Below, piece after piece: positions 9,218-18,229 of a stretch of 64,000 nucleotides of DNA (position 1 is the stretch's first letter; the number at the start of each line of letters is the position of its first letter). The notes under the pieces are model-generated. The model had not been told where the DNA came from, searched no databases, and saw only the letters and a list, made by a program, of their open reading frames with translations. The stretch is from Streptococcus sp. GTDB lineage: Bacteria > Bacillota > Bacilli > Lactobacillales > Streptococcaceae. The position numbers were made by a program, and so were the translations under genes. The stretch lies in contig JAUMZQ010000001.1 of the NCBI GenBank assembly GCA_030528055.1, forward strand, positions 124,001 through 188,000, read 5' to 3'.

Positions 9218-9857
9218 ATTCTGGTTTTTGTTTTGTGATGTTGAGACCCCACGGAATCAGATTTTCTTTTTTCTGTTTTATTCGTTGGATATTGTCTTTA
9301 TGGCGGATAATAATGATACTGGCAAGTATGAGAACAATCATAGTGAAGAATAAGTCGTGTTGAACAAATATCACCTTAATCAAAGGAAATACAATAACAG
9401 ATAGGATAGCAGCGATAGCAGATACAACACTAGCAAGAGAAATCATGCTACCAAGATAAAGGGTTACAGTAAAAACGAAAACTAAATAAATGAAAAAGAT
9501 AGGCGAAAATCCAAGTATAACTCCAGCACTAGTTGCGACGGCTTTTCCTCCTTTAAAACTGGCAAAAATAGGAAAAGTATGCCCAACAACTGCCAACAAT
9601 CCAAATATTAGTGGAGAAACGCCATCAATATGTAAAAGAAATGGCAATAAAGTTGCAAGGGTACCTTTGAAAAAGTCTATGGCAAATGTAGTGATGCCAG
9701 CTTTTTTTCCAAGAATCCGAAAGGTATTGGTTGTTCCCGTATTTCCACTACCATAGGTTCGTAGATTTTTTTTGAAAAAAATGTATCCAATCCATAGTCC
9801 AGATGGAATAGATCCTAATAAGTAAGCTATTATTAATCCAATAATTATGTTCATCAT
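9216..9857 (-). CDS. plsY: Acyl-phosphate:glycerol-3-phosphate acyltransferase PlsY
   Basis: PlsY moves the acyl group from acyl phosphate to glycerol-3-phosphate, the first step of phospholipid synthesis, in the cytoplasmic membrane. The three family motifs are visible: GSIPSGLW near the N-terminus, GSGNTGTTN (about residues 38-46) and FKGGKAVA around residues 100-110. There are about five membrane segments. Start codons at 9857 and 9854 are adjacent; 9857 is chosen. A longer frame to 9917 has no support. No Shine-Dalgarno precedes the ATG; TATAAT ends 6 nt upstream, so the mRNA is predicted to be leaderless. It is divergent from parE. Confidence 0.93.
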   Translation of the reverse strand: MMNIIIGLIIAYLLGSIPSGLWIGYIFFKKNLRTYGSGNTGTTNTFRILGKKAGITTFAIDFFKGTLATLLPFLLHIDGVSPLIFGLLAVVGHTFPIFASFKGGKAVATSAGVILGFSPIFFIYLVFVFTVTLYLGSMISLASVVSAIAAILSVIVFPLIKVIFVQHDLFFTMIVLILASIIIIRHKDNIQRIKQKKENLIPWGLNITKQKPE

Positions 9858-9863
9858 TGTTTT

Positions 9864-9872
9864 ATTATACCA
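9864..9872 (-). promoter_or_regulatory. Extended -10 promoter of plsY (leaderless)
   Basis: On the minus strand TGGTATAAT runs from 9872 down to 9864. Six nt separate it from the ATG at 9857, so transcription should begin at or next to the start codon. Confidence 0.65.
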
Positions 9873-9975
9873 TGATTTTTGCCTAATACAATATGAAAAT
9901 TTTAGAAATAATAGCACAATTTGTATAGTCTGAAAGCAATAGATAATCTACTTTTACTCTCTTTATAAAAAAGTT

Positions 9976-10004
9976 TTGCAAAATTTGTTAAAAACTTGTA
10001 AGAT
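9976..10004 (+). promoter_or_regulatory. Probable parE promoter
   Basis: TTGCAA (9976-9981) and TAAGAT (9999-10004) are spaced 17 nt apart. An overlapping GATAAT at 10002-10007 is an alternative -10. An AGGAGG-type ribosome site follows at about 10023. Confidence 0.5.
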
Positions 10005-10034
10005 AATAAGGATGACGTATTCAGGAGGTTCCTT

Positions 10035-11984
10035 GTGGTAAAAAAGGAAATTAATATTCATAATTACAATGATGATGCCATTCAAGTATTAGAGGGATTG
10101 GATGCTGTTCGTAAGCGTCCAGGAATGTATATTGGTTCAACAGATGGAGCAGGACTCCATCATTTGGTTTGGGAAATTGTAGACAATGCTGTTGATGAAG
10201 CTCTTTCTGGTTTTGGAGACCATATTGATGTCACCATTAACAAAGATGGTAGTTTGACTGTTTCGGATCATGGACGAGGTATGCCAGTTGGTATGCACGC
10301 TATGGGGATTCCGACTGTTGAAGTTATTTTTACTGTTCTGCATGCAGGAGGAAAATTTGGTCAAGGAGGCTACAAGACTTCAGGAGGTTTGCACGGAGTT
10401 GGTTCGTCTGTCGTCAATGCTTTGTCTAGTTGGCTAGAAGTTGAGATTACTCGTGACGGAAAGATTTATAAACAACGCTTTGAAAATGGTGGAAAAGCAG
10501 TAACTAGCCTTCAAAAAATTGGCACGGCAGCTAAGTCTAAATCAGGTACTAAAGTAACCTTTATGCCAGATGATACTATTTTCTCAACAGTTGATTTCAA
10601 ATTTCACACAATCGCAGAACGTTTGAATGAATCAGCCTTTCTCCTTAAAAATGTACGCTTATCTCTGAGAGACGCACGAACAGAAGAATTCGTTGAATTT
10701 CATTATGAAAATGGTGTACAGGACTTCGTAAGTTACTTAAATGAAGACAAGGAGACCTTAACACCTATTCTTTATTTTGAAGGAGAAGAAAGTGGTTTTC
10801 AAGTAGAAGTAGCCCTTCAATACAATGATGGCTATTCTGATAATATCTTATCATTTGTTAACAATGTTCGGACAAAAGATGGCGGAACTCATGAAACAGG
10901 TTTGAAATCAGCCATCACTAAAGTGATGAATGATTATGCCAGAAAAACAGGTTTGCTGAAGGAAAAAAATAAAAATTTAGAAGGTTCTGATTACCGAGAA
11001 GGATTAACGGCCGTTTTATCAATCCTTGTTCCAGAAGAACATCTACAGTTTGAAGGGCAAACAAAAGATAAATTGGGAAGTCCTCTAGCACGTCCAGCGG
11101 TAGATTCAGTTGTATCAGATAAACTGACTTTCTTTTTACTAGAAAATGGTGAATTAGCTTCAAATCTTATTCGTAAAGCAATTAAAGCAAGAGATGCAAG
11201 AGAAGCCGCACGAAAAGCACGTGATGAATCTCGCAACGGTAAGAAAAATAAAAAAGACAAAGGACTGCTTTCTGGAAAATTAACCCCAGCTCAATCCAAA
11301 AATGCTCAAAAAAATGAGTTGTATCTAGTTGAGGGAGATTCCGCTGGCGGATCGGCCAAACAAGGAAGAGACCGAAAATTCCAAGCTATTCTTCCATTGA
11401 GAGGAAAAGTTATCAACACAGCCAAGGCAAAAATGGTTGATATTCTCAAAAATGAAGAAATCAACACCATGATTTATACAATTGGTGCAGGAGTGGGAGC
11501 AGATTTTAGCATAGAAGATATCAATTATGACAAGATTATCATTATGACAGATGCGGACACTGACGGTGCTCATATTCAAACGCTGCTCTTAACTTTCTTT
11601 TATCGCTACATGCGTCCATTGGTGGAAGCAGGTCATATCTATATTGCTCTACCTCCCCTTTATAAGATGTCAAAAGGCAAAGGAAAAAGCGAACAAGTAG
11701 AGTATGCGTGGACAGATGGAGAACTAGCAGAACTACGTACAAAGTTTGGTAAAGGAGCTTTATTGCAACGATACAAAGGTTTAGGGGAAATGAACGCAGA
11801 TCAACTGTGGGAAACAACTATGAACCCTGAAACCAGAACTTTGATAAAAGTAACCATTGACGATCTTGCGCGTGCAGAACGTCGGGTTAATGTCTTAATG
11901 GGAGACAAGGTCGAACCAAGAAGACGTTGGATAGAGGATAACGTTAAATTTACATTAGAAGAATCAAAAGATGTATTATTTTAG
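10035..11984 (+). CDS. parE: DNA topoisomerase IV subunit B
   Basis: ParE is the ATPase subunit of topoisomerase IV, which unlinks daughter chromosomes. The start is GTG 10035, preceded by AGGAGG; the N-terminus KKEINIHNYNDDAIQ matches streptococcal ParE. The GHKL ATP site shows EIVDNAVDEA, DHGRGMP and GGLHGVGSSVVN. The Toprim domain shows EGDSAGGSA (about residues 434-442) and DADTDGAHI. The 649-residue length is normal. It is separated from parC only by a GNAT gene on the same strand. Confidence 0.97.
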   Translation: MVKKEINIHNYNDDAIQVLEGLDAVRKRPGMYIGSTDGAGLHHLVWEIVDNAVDEALSGFGDHIDVTINKDGSLTVSDHGRGMPVGMHAMGIPTVEVIFTVLHAGGKFGQGGYKTSGGLHGVGSSVVNALSSWLEVEITRDGKIYKQRFENGGKAVTSLQKIGTAAKSKSGTKVTFMPDDTIFSTVDFKFHTIAERLNESAFLLKNVRLSLRDARTEEFVEFHYENGVQDFVSYLNEDKETLTPILYFEGEESGFQVEVALQYNDGYSDNILSFVNNVRTKDGGTHETGLKSAITKVMNDYARKTGLLKEKNKNLEGSDYREGLTAVLSILVPEEHLQFEGQTKDKLGSPLARPAVDSVVSDKLTFFLLENGELASNLIRKAIKARDAREAARKARDESRNGKKNKKDKGLLSGKLTPAQSKNAQKNELYLVEGDSAGGSAKQGRDRKFQAILPLRGKVINTAKAKMVDILKNEEINTMIYTIGAGVGADFSIEDINYDKIIIMTDADTDGAHIQTLLLTFFYRYMRPLVEAGHIYIALPPLYKMSKGKGKSEQVEYAWTDGELAELRTKFGKGALLQRYKGLGEMNADQLWETTMNPETRTLIKVTIDDLARAERRVNVLMGDKVEPRRRWIEDNVKFTLEESKDVLF

Positions 11985-11998
11985 AAAGCTAGCTAGTT

Positions 11999-12529
11999 AT
12001 GATATTTGCCGAAACACCGCGTTTAATTTTACGAAGTTGGAAGAAATCAGATATTGAACCTTTCGTAGAAATGAACCAAGATAGAGAAATGATGCGTTAT
12101 TTTCCAAAACGCTATTCTCGGGAAGAGTCGCTCAATCTTTATCAAGCTATACAAAAAGAATTTCAAGAGATTGGGTATAGTTTATTTGCAGTAGAGGAAA
12201 AGAAAAGTCAAGAATTTATCGGATTTGTGGGACTTCATCAATCTGATTTAGAGATTTTCAACAATGAAACAGCAGTTGAAATTGGTTGGCGCATCAAAAC
12301 GGATTTTTGGAATCAAGGTTACGCTACAGAAGCAGCAAAGACTTGTTTGGAATTTGCTTTTAATGAGATTGGATTAAAAGAAGTTTATTCATTTACCGCT
12401 ACTGTCAATCTTCCTTCTCAAGCTGTTATGAAAAAATTAGGAATGGAATTTCTTAAAGAATTTGATAATGAGAAAGTTCCCGCAACATCTGATTTGTTTC
12501 GTCATGTATTATACAGAATACAAAAATAG
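11999..12529 (+). CDS. GNAT N-acetyltransferase, RimJ/RimL-like
   Basis: A 176-residue acetyltransferase beginning ETPRLILRSWKKSD, the usual start of RimJ/RimL-type (Acetyltransf_3) proteins. Acetyl-CoA binding is suggested by WRIKTDFWNQGYATEA (about residues 93-108) and the late NLPSQAVMKKLGM. The substrate is unknown. It begins 14 nt after the parE stop with only a weak ribosome site and is followed 41 nt later by parC, so it is carried on the topoisomerase IV transcript. A link to topoisomerase function is not established. Confidence 0.85.
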   Translation: MIFAETPRLILRSWKKSDIEPFVEMNQDREMMRYFPKRYSREESLNLYQAIQKEFQEIGYSLFAVEEKKSQEFIGFVGLHQSDLEIFNNETAVEIGWRIKTDFWNQGYATEAAKTCLEFAFNEIGLKEVYSFTATVNLPSQAVMKKLGMEFLKEFDNEKVPATSDLFRHVLYRIQK

Positions 12530-12570
12530 CTTTAGTTTACTAAAATCAAATTTGCAAAATAGGAGTTTAA

Positions 12571-15030
12571 ATGTCTAATATTCAAAATATGTCCTTAGAA
12601 GACATTATGGGAGAGCGCTTTGGTCGCTATTCCAAATACATCATTCAAGAACGGGCCTTGCCTGATATTAGAGATGGTCTAAAGCCTGTTCAACGTCGAA
12701 TTCTTTATTCAATGAATAAAGATGGCAATACTTTTGATAAAGGGTATCGAAAATCTGCTAAGTCTGTCGGAAATATCATGGGGAATTTCCATCCACATGG
12801 TGACAGCTCCATTTATGATGCGATGGTTCGTATGAGCCAAGATTGGAAAAATAGAGAAATTTTAGTTGAAATGCATGGAAATAATGGTTCGATGGATGGA
12901 GATCCACCAGCAGCCATGCGTTATACAGAAGCTCGTTTGTCTGAAATTGCAGATTATCTCTTGCAAGATATTGAGAAAGAAACGGTTCCATTTGCTTGGA
13001 ATTTTGATGATACAGAAAAAGAACCGACTGTTTTACCAGCAGCCTTTCCAAATTTGTTGGTCAATGGAGCAACAGGTATCTCAGCAGGTTATGCTACTGA
13101 TATTCCACCTCATAATTTGTCTGAAGTCATTGATGCAGTGATTTATATGATTGATCATCCGACTGCAAAGGTTGAAAAATTAATGAAATTCTTGCCTGGA
13201 CCAGACTTTCCAACTGGTGCCATTGTTCAAGGGAAAGATGAGATAAAAAAAGCCTATGAGACAGGTAAGGGAAGAATTGTCGTTCGTTCTCGTACAGAAA
13301 TTGAAAAATTAAAGGGCGGGAAAGAACAAATTGTAGTAACAGAAATCCCGTATGAAATCAATAAAGCTTCCTTGGTTAAAAAACTGGATGATGTTCGAGT
13401 AACCAATAAAGTTGCTGGAATAGCAGAAGTTCGGGATGAATCCGATCGTGATGGGCTTCGAATTGCTATTGAATTAAAAAAAGAGGCTAAGACTGACCTC
13501 ATTTTGAATTACTTGTTTAAATATACAGACTTACAAGTAAATTATAATTTTAACATGGTGGCGATTGATCATTTTACTCCTCGTTTAGTAGGAATCATTC
13601 CTATCCTAACAGCCTATATTGCTCATCGTAAAGAAATTATCCTTGCTCGTAGCCGTTTTGATAAAAATAAAGCTGAAAAACGATTACATATCGTTGAAGG
13701 ACTGATTCGCGTTATTTCCATTTTGGATGAAGTGATTGCTTTGATTCGTGCATCAGAAAATAAATCAGATGCCAAAGAAAATCTCAAAATTAGTTACGAC
13801 TTTACTGAAGAACAAGCCGAAGCTATTGTAACCTTGCAACTTTACCGCTTAACCAATACAGACGTCGTTGTGCTTCAAAAAGAAGAAGCGGATCTACAAG
13901 AGAAAATTGCAGTACTATCAGCGATTATCGGTGATGAGGCTACCATGTACAACTTGATGAAACGTGAATTACGAGAAGTCAAGAAAAAATTTGGCAATCC
14001 TCGTTTGAGTGAACTACAAGATGTTGCCAATACAATAGAGATTGACACAGCTAGCCTAATAGTTGAAGAAGATACTTATGTCAGTATCACTCGTGGTGGT
14101 TACATCAAGAGAACAAGCCCTCGTTCCTTTTCAGCTTCTACTTTGGAAGAGCTTGGGAAGAGAGAAGAGGATCAGCTCGTATTTGTTAGTCCTGCTAAAA
14201 CAACTCAACATCTTTTAATATTTACCAATTTAGGCAATACTATTTATCGCCCTGTTCATGAATTGGTTGATATTCGATGGAAAGAAATTGGAGAACATCT
14301 TAGTCAGACAATTACTAATTTTGATACAAAAGAAGAAATTCTTTACGCAGAATTAGTCGATCAGTTTGATGAAGGAACCTATTTTGCGGCAACTAAATTG
14401 GGACAAATCAAGCGGATAGAGAAAAAAGAGTTTACTCCATGGCGAACCTATAAATCAAAATCGATTAAATTTGCAAAACTAAAAAATGAAGAAGATCAAG
14501 TTGTTGCACTCTCACCTATTAAATTAGATAATGTGATGCTGTTAACAAGAAACGGCTATGCACTCCATTTTAACATTGATGAAGTACCGATTGTAGGGGC
14601 AAAAGCAGCAGGAGTAAAAGCTATCAATCTGAAAAAAGAGGATGTATTGGTAACAGCTTTTATTACTAATACGGATTCCTTTTATATACTGACGCAAAGA
14701 GGAGCTCTGAAACGTATGAGCGTAGCAGATATTCCTATCACAAGTAGAGCAAATCGTGGTCTTCAAGTATTGCGTGAGTTGAAATCAAAACCACATCGTA
14801 TTATCCAAGCTGGAGCAGTCTATGGTGAAGCCATTTCCGAATTAAATCTTTTTGAATCAGAAATCCCAACAACAAATGAACATCAAATATTATCGGTTCT
14901 TTCAAAAAATAAAATGAACTATGAAATTAATCTATCCGACATTGGCTTATCAGAGAGAACGAGCAATGGTAGCTTTATATCGGACACTATTTCTGACGAA
15001 GAAGTGCTACTAGCATTTATTAAAATATAG
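12571..15030 (+). CDS. parC: DNA topoisomerase IV subunit A
   Basis: ParC is the DNA-cleaving subunit of topoisomerase IV. The quinolone-resistance region reads [12 protein letters not shown] with Ser79 and Asp83, the usual susceptible residues. The catalytic tyrosine is Tyr118 in MRYTEARLS. The C-terminal domain forms degenerate beta-pinwheel repeats and lacks the QRRGGRG GyrA-box present in the gyrA product at 24945, which separates the two paralogues. The length of 819 is typical. An AGGAG site precedes ATG 12571. A terminator follows the stop. Confidence 0.97.
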   Translation: MSNIQNMSLEDIMGERFGRYSKYIIQERALPDIRDGLKPVQRRILYSMNKDGNTFDKGYRKSAKSVGNIMGNFHPHGDSSIYDAMVRMSQDWKNREILVEMHGNNGSMDGDPPAAMRYTEARLSEIADYLLQDIEKETVPFAWNFDDTEKEPTVLPAAFPNLLVNGATGISAGYATDIPPHNLSEVIDAVIYMIDHPTAKVEKLMKFLPGPDFPTGAIVQGKDEIKKAYETGKGRIVVRSRTEIEKLKGGKEQIVVTEIPYEINKASLVKKLDDVRVTNKVAGIAEVRDESDRDGLRIAIELKKEAKTDLILNYLFKYTDLQVNYNFNMVAIDHFTPRLVGIIPILTAYIAHRKEIILARSRFDKNKAEKRLHIVEGLIRVISILDEVIALIRASENKSDAKENLKISYDFTEEQAEAIVTLQLYRLTNTDVVVLQKEEADLQEKIAVLSAIIGDEATMYNLMKRELREVKKKFGNPRLSELQDVANTIEIDTASLIVEEDTYVSITRGGYIKRTSPRSFSASTLEELGKREEDQLVFVSPAKTTQHLLIFTNLGNTIYRPVHELVDIRWKEIGEHLSQTITNFDTKEEILYAELVDQFDEGTYFAATKLGQIKRIEKKEFTPWRTYKSKSIKFAKLKNEEDQVVALSPIKLDNVMLLTRNGYALHFNIDEVPIVGAKAAGVKAINLKKEDVLVTAFITNTDSFYILTQRGALKRMSVADIPITSRANRGLQVLRELKSKPHRIIQAGAVYGEAISELNLFESEIPTTNEHQILSVLSKNKMNYEINLSDIGLSERTSNGSFISDTISDEEVLLAFIKI

Positions 15031-15045
15031 AGAGTTTTCTGACTT

Positions 15046-15097
15046 CAAAAGTCTTAATTGGTTTTGTTTAAATTCCAGTTGAGACTTTTTGAATTTT
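15046..15097 (+). terminator. Terminator after parC
   Basis: CAAAAGTCT (15046-15054) pairs with AGACTTTTTG (15082-15091) around a long, partly paired loop, followed by T-rich sequence. The loop is large, so efficiency is uncertain. Confidence 0.5.
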
Positions 15098-15188
15098 TTA
15101 CTACAATGAATGAATCCAACGGCTTATATAAAGTAATATGAAAATCGTTTAAAAATTGGATCTTAATGAAATATTATTAAAAAATAAA

Positions 15189-15203
15189 AATTGTCTGAAA
15201 ATT
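15189..15203 (+). promoter_or_regulatory. CodY box upstream of ilvE
   Basis: AATTGTCTGAAAATT differs from the CodY consensus AATTTTCWGAAAATT at one of 15 positions. It lies 11 nt upstream of the ilvE -35 box. CodY, activated by branched-chain amino acids, is known to repress ilvE-type genes in streptococci, so repression in rich conditions is inferred. Confidence 0.7.
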
Positions 15204-15214
15204 GAAAATACCAC

Positions 15215-15242
15215 TTGAAAATATCTAAAAAAGGTGTAAAAT
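15215..15242 (+). promoter_or_regulatory. ilvE promoter
   Basis: TTGAAA (15215-15220) and TAAAAT (15237-15242) have a 16-nt spacer. An AGGAG site follows before the ATG at 15273. Confidence 0.6.
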
Positions 15243-15272
15243 AGTATTTAAAATATTCAAAAGGAGTAGCTG

Positions 15273-16295
15273 ATGACAGTAAATCTTGACTGGGAAAATT
15301 TAGGTTTTTCATATATGAAGTTGCCTTATCGTTATATCGCTTATTATAAAAATGGACAATGGCAAAAAGGAGAATTGACTGAGGACGCGACTCTTCACAT
15401 CTCCGAATCATCCCCGTGTGTTCATTATGGACAACAGGCTTTTGAAGGGTTGAAAGCCTACCGTACAAAAAACGGAACCATTCAACTTTTTAGACCAGAT
15501 AAAAATGCAGAACGTTTGCAACAAACTGCCGACAGATTATTAATGCCTCAAGTTTCTACGGATATGTTTGTTGATGCAGTAAAACAAGTTGTTGCTGCTA
15601 ATAAAGAATATGTTCCGCCATACGGAACAGGTGGAACCCTTTATCTTCGTCCTCTTTTGATTGGTGTTGGTGATATTATTGGAGTGAAGCCAGCTGATGA
15701 ATATATTTTCACCGTATTTGCTATGCCAGTTGGGAATTATTTCAAGGGTGGTCTAACCCCGACAAACTTTATTGTTTCTGAGGACTATGATCGTGCGGCA
15801 CCTTATGGGACCGGAGCTGCAAAAGTTGGTGGAAACTACGCTGCCAGCCTACTTCCAGGAAAACTGGCGAAAGAAAAAAACTTTTCGGATGTCATTTATT
15901 TAGATCCAGCTACTCATACCAAAATTGAAGAAGTTGGCTCAGCAAACTTCTTTGGTATTACTAAAAACAATGAGTTTGTAACCCCGCTAAGTCCATCTAT
16001 TTTGCCATCTATTACCAAGTATTCTCTTCTTTACTTAGCAGAACACAGACTGGGATTGAAGCCTATTCAAGGGGATGTTCCGATTAATGATTTGGATAAA
16101 TTTGTAGAAGCTGGGGCTTGCGGTACAGCAGCTGTTATCTCTCCAATTGGTGGCATACAATATGGTGATGACTTCCATGTCTTTTATAGTGAAACAGAAG
16201 TTGGACCTGTTACTCGAAAACTGTATGATGAATTGACTGGTATTCAATTTGGTGATGTTGAAGCACCAGAAGATTGGATTGTAACAGTTGATTAA
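15273..16295 (+). CDS. ilvE: Branched-chain amino acid aminotransferase
   Basis: IlvE transfers amino groups between glutamate and the keto acids of leucine, isoleucine and valine, using PLP. The 340-residue protein carries the class IV aminotransferase pattern: HYGQQAFEGLKAYR (about residues 50-63), GGNYAASL with the PLP lysine just before it (AAKVGGNYA), and the signature EEVGSANFFGI. C-terminal GACGTAAVISPIG binds the cofactor phosphate. AAAGGAG precedes ATG 15273. A CodY-like box and a good promoter lie upstream and a strong terminator downstream, so it is a single-gene unit. Confidence 0.96.
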   Translation: MTVNLDWENLGFSYMKLPYRYIAYYKNGQWQKGELTEDATLHISESSPCVHYGQQAFEGLKAYRTKNGTIQLFRPDKNAERLQQTADRLLMPQVSTDMFVDAVKQVVAANKEYVPPYGTGGTLYLRPLLIGVGDIIGVKPADEYIFTVFAMPVGNYFKGGLTPTNFIVSEDYDRAAPYGTGAAKVGGNYAASLLPGKLAKEKNFSDVIYLDPATHTKIEEVGSANFFGITKNNEFVTPLSPSILPSITKYSLLYLAEHRLGLKPIQGDVPINDLDKFVEAGACGTAAVISPIGGIQYGDDFHVFYSETEVGPVTRKLYDELTGIQFGDVEAPEDWIVTVD

Positions 16296-16350
16296 TACCA
16301 GCAAGATAGAAATAAAAATCAGTAAGATTATACTGTTACAACAGTCCTAG

Positions 16351-16377
16351 AAGTGAGTAGATTTCTACTCACTTTTT
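16351..16377 (+). terminator. Terminator after ilvE
   Basis: AAGTGAGTAG (16351-16360) and CTACTCACTT (16365-16374) form a perfect 10-bp stem with a 4-nt loop, followed by T. Confidence 0.85.
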
Positions 16378-16787
16378 ATTCATTCAATTTGTTGATAAAA
16401 TAGTTTGAATAAACTGAACTAACATATGTGAAATTTGATTATCTTAGTACTTATACTACAATTAAACAAAGTAAATTTATTTTCATTTGGCAAAAAGATT
16501 CAAAGTTAAAATAAATTTGATTAAATATTCACTTTTAAATGTTAATCTAACTTTTGAAATAAAAAACATATAAAAAAATGTTTTGTTTAAAATACTCAAT
16601 CAGCAATATTTTAAAAAATTGAAAATATTCTTTAATGAATGCTAATAACAAACTAAAAAATACTTTAAAAAATGTTACTAGTAAGTTGCTTATAAAGTTA
16701 AGTATAATAGGTTGGCATGTAGTGATAGGGGGGACGAGATAAAAAAGTTATTGAAATAATAGAAATACTGTGAAATATCATATTTTT
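16378..16787. other. AT-rich non-coding junction upstream of the methylase cassette
   Basis: No open frame with a plausible start is seen in these 410 bases. The sequence is strikingly AT-rich, with many short A and T runs. It has an isolated TATAAT at 16703-16708 and a run of six G at 16729-16734. It marks the left flank of the inserted cassette between ilvE and the DUF2969 gene. No clear inverted repeats or attachment site were recognised. Confidence 0.5.
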
Positions 16788-16796
16788 TGATATAAT
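16788..16796 (+). promoter_or_regulatory. Extended -10 promoter of the methylase cassette
   Basis: TGATATAAT (16788-16796) is an extended -10 with no good -35. Transcription would start near 16803, just before the GTG at 16814. No strong ribosome site precedes the first gene. Confidence 0.5.
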
Positions 16797-16813
16797 AAAA
16801 GAAAATTTAGAAA

Positions 16814-18229
16814 GTGATTAATGACATTATAATAAAAATGGAAAAATTCCAAGTTTTCACCCCTGAAAAATATGTTAATATTATGCTTGATAAAATAGAG
16901 TATAATGGTCCTCAGATACTAAAAAAATATTTTTTAGAGAATTCTGTGGGTGAAGGTAATATTTTATTTGTAGCTATTAAAAGATATATTGAAGTTGCGA
17001 TAACTCAAAATATTTCAGCAACTTCAATAAAGTATGATTTAGAAAAGTATTTTGTTGCTTTTGAAATTGACTCAAAATTAATTCTCAATTGTTTGAATAA
17101 ATTAGATAATCTTATTTTAAATTATGGAATAGAAAAAATAAACTGGCAGATTATTCACGGTGATTATTTAAAACATCATTTCAATCATAAATTTGATTTC
17201 GTCGTTGGAAATCCACCATATATTACTTACCAAGAATTAACTAATGAAAACAGACAGTTCCTTAAGGATAATTTTGTATCTTGTGAAAAAGGTAAATTTG
17301 ATTATTGTTATGCTTTTTTAGAAAAAAGTTTATTTGATTTAAAAAAATCAACTGGTAGAATGTCTTATTTAATACCTAGCAGCATTTTTAAAAATGTTTT
17401 TGCCGAAAACCTCAGGAATATTTTAAAAAAGAATATTTGTCAAATAATAGATTATAGACATACACGTGTTTTTGGAAAAATTTTAACATCATCGGCGATA
17501 GTTGTTTTTGATAATTCAATTATTAGTAATAATATTGAGTATGTTGATAGTGATTTTAATAAAAAATATTTTATAAAAAAAATCAATCTTGGTTTTAAAT
17601 GGTACTTTACTGAAAATATTGATCTTCAAAAGGGGAAAATTTTTGGAGATTTTTTTAAAGTTTCAAATAGTGTAGCTACACTATCTAATAAAGTATTTGT
17701 AATATCTGAAGAAATAGAATTGGAGCATGAGGTAATTAGGCCAGCTGCAAGTCCACGAAAATCATCCAAGAATATTACTGAAAAGATTATTTTTCCTTAT
17801 AAATATAAAAATAATGAATTTATAAGATACTCAAAGAAAGAATTTGAAATTAATTTTCCTAAAGTAACCAGTTACCTTAAAGAGCAGAAGGAAATTTTAG
17901 ATAATAGAAAATCAGATGGTGAGTGGTTTGAGTATGGACGATCTCAGGGGTTAAGGTTTATGAATCAAGAGAAATTGATGATTTCATCAGTAATTACAGA
18001 AAAGGTAAATGTTTATAAATTAGATGCTCAGACAATCCCTTATTCAGGTTTTTATATTATACCAATAGCAGAAGAGACTTTGGATTTTGCTAAAGTAGTT
18101 CTTGAATCAGAAAAGTTCTATAATTATCTGGAAACTAGAGGAATAAGCGCAAGCGGAAAATCAATACGTATATCTGTAAATGATATAAAAAATTATCCTA
18201 TAGAAGTTGGAGAGGAAAGATATGGGTAA
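16814..18229 (+). CDS. DNA adenine-N6 methyltransferase (TaqI/Eco57I-like)
   Basis: A 471-residue methylase. The catalytic motif NPPY is at residues 133-136, preceded by FDFVVG, as in N6-adenine enzymes. An early ENSVGEGNILF segment (about 37-47) is the likely S-adenosylmethionine site (motif I). The C-terminal part, ending SASGKSIRISVNDIKNYP, resembles the target-recognition region of TaqI-type methylases. No nuclease domain is fused, so it is not a type IIG enzyme. The start is GTG 16814; ATG 16838 is a good alternative (MEKFQVFTPEKY). It overlaps the next gene by 8 nt. Codon use is more AT-rich than flanking genes, suggesting acquisition by transfer. Confidence 0.85.
   Translation: MINDIIIKMEKFQVFTPEKYVNIMLDKIEYNGPQILKKYFLENSVGEGNILFVAIKRYIEVAITQNISATSIKYDLEKYFVAFEIDSKLILNCLNKLDNLILNYGIEKINWQIIHGDYLKHHFNHKFDFVVGNPPYITYQELTNENRQFLKDNFVSCEKGKFDYCYAFLEKSLFDLKKSTGRMSYLIPSSIFKNVFAENLRNILKKNICQIIDYRHTRVFGKILTSSAIVVFDNSIISNNIEYVDSDFNKKYFIKKINLGFKWYFTENIDLQKGKIFGDFFKVSNSVATLSNKVFVISEEIELEHEVIRPAASPRKSSKNITEKIIFPYKYKNNEFIRYSKKEFEINFPKVTSYLKEQKEILDNRKSDGEWFEYGRSQGLRFMNQEKLMISSVITEKVNVYKLDAQTIPYSGFYIIPIAEETLDFAKVVLESEKFYNYLETRGISASGKSIRISVNDIKNYPIEVGEERYG

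Noticed and set aside
16814..18229. Type IIG fused restriction enzyme
   Set aside because: 471 residues hold only methylase and recognition parts; no nuclease motif lies before motif I or after the recognition region.
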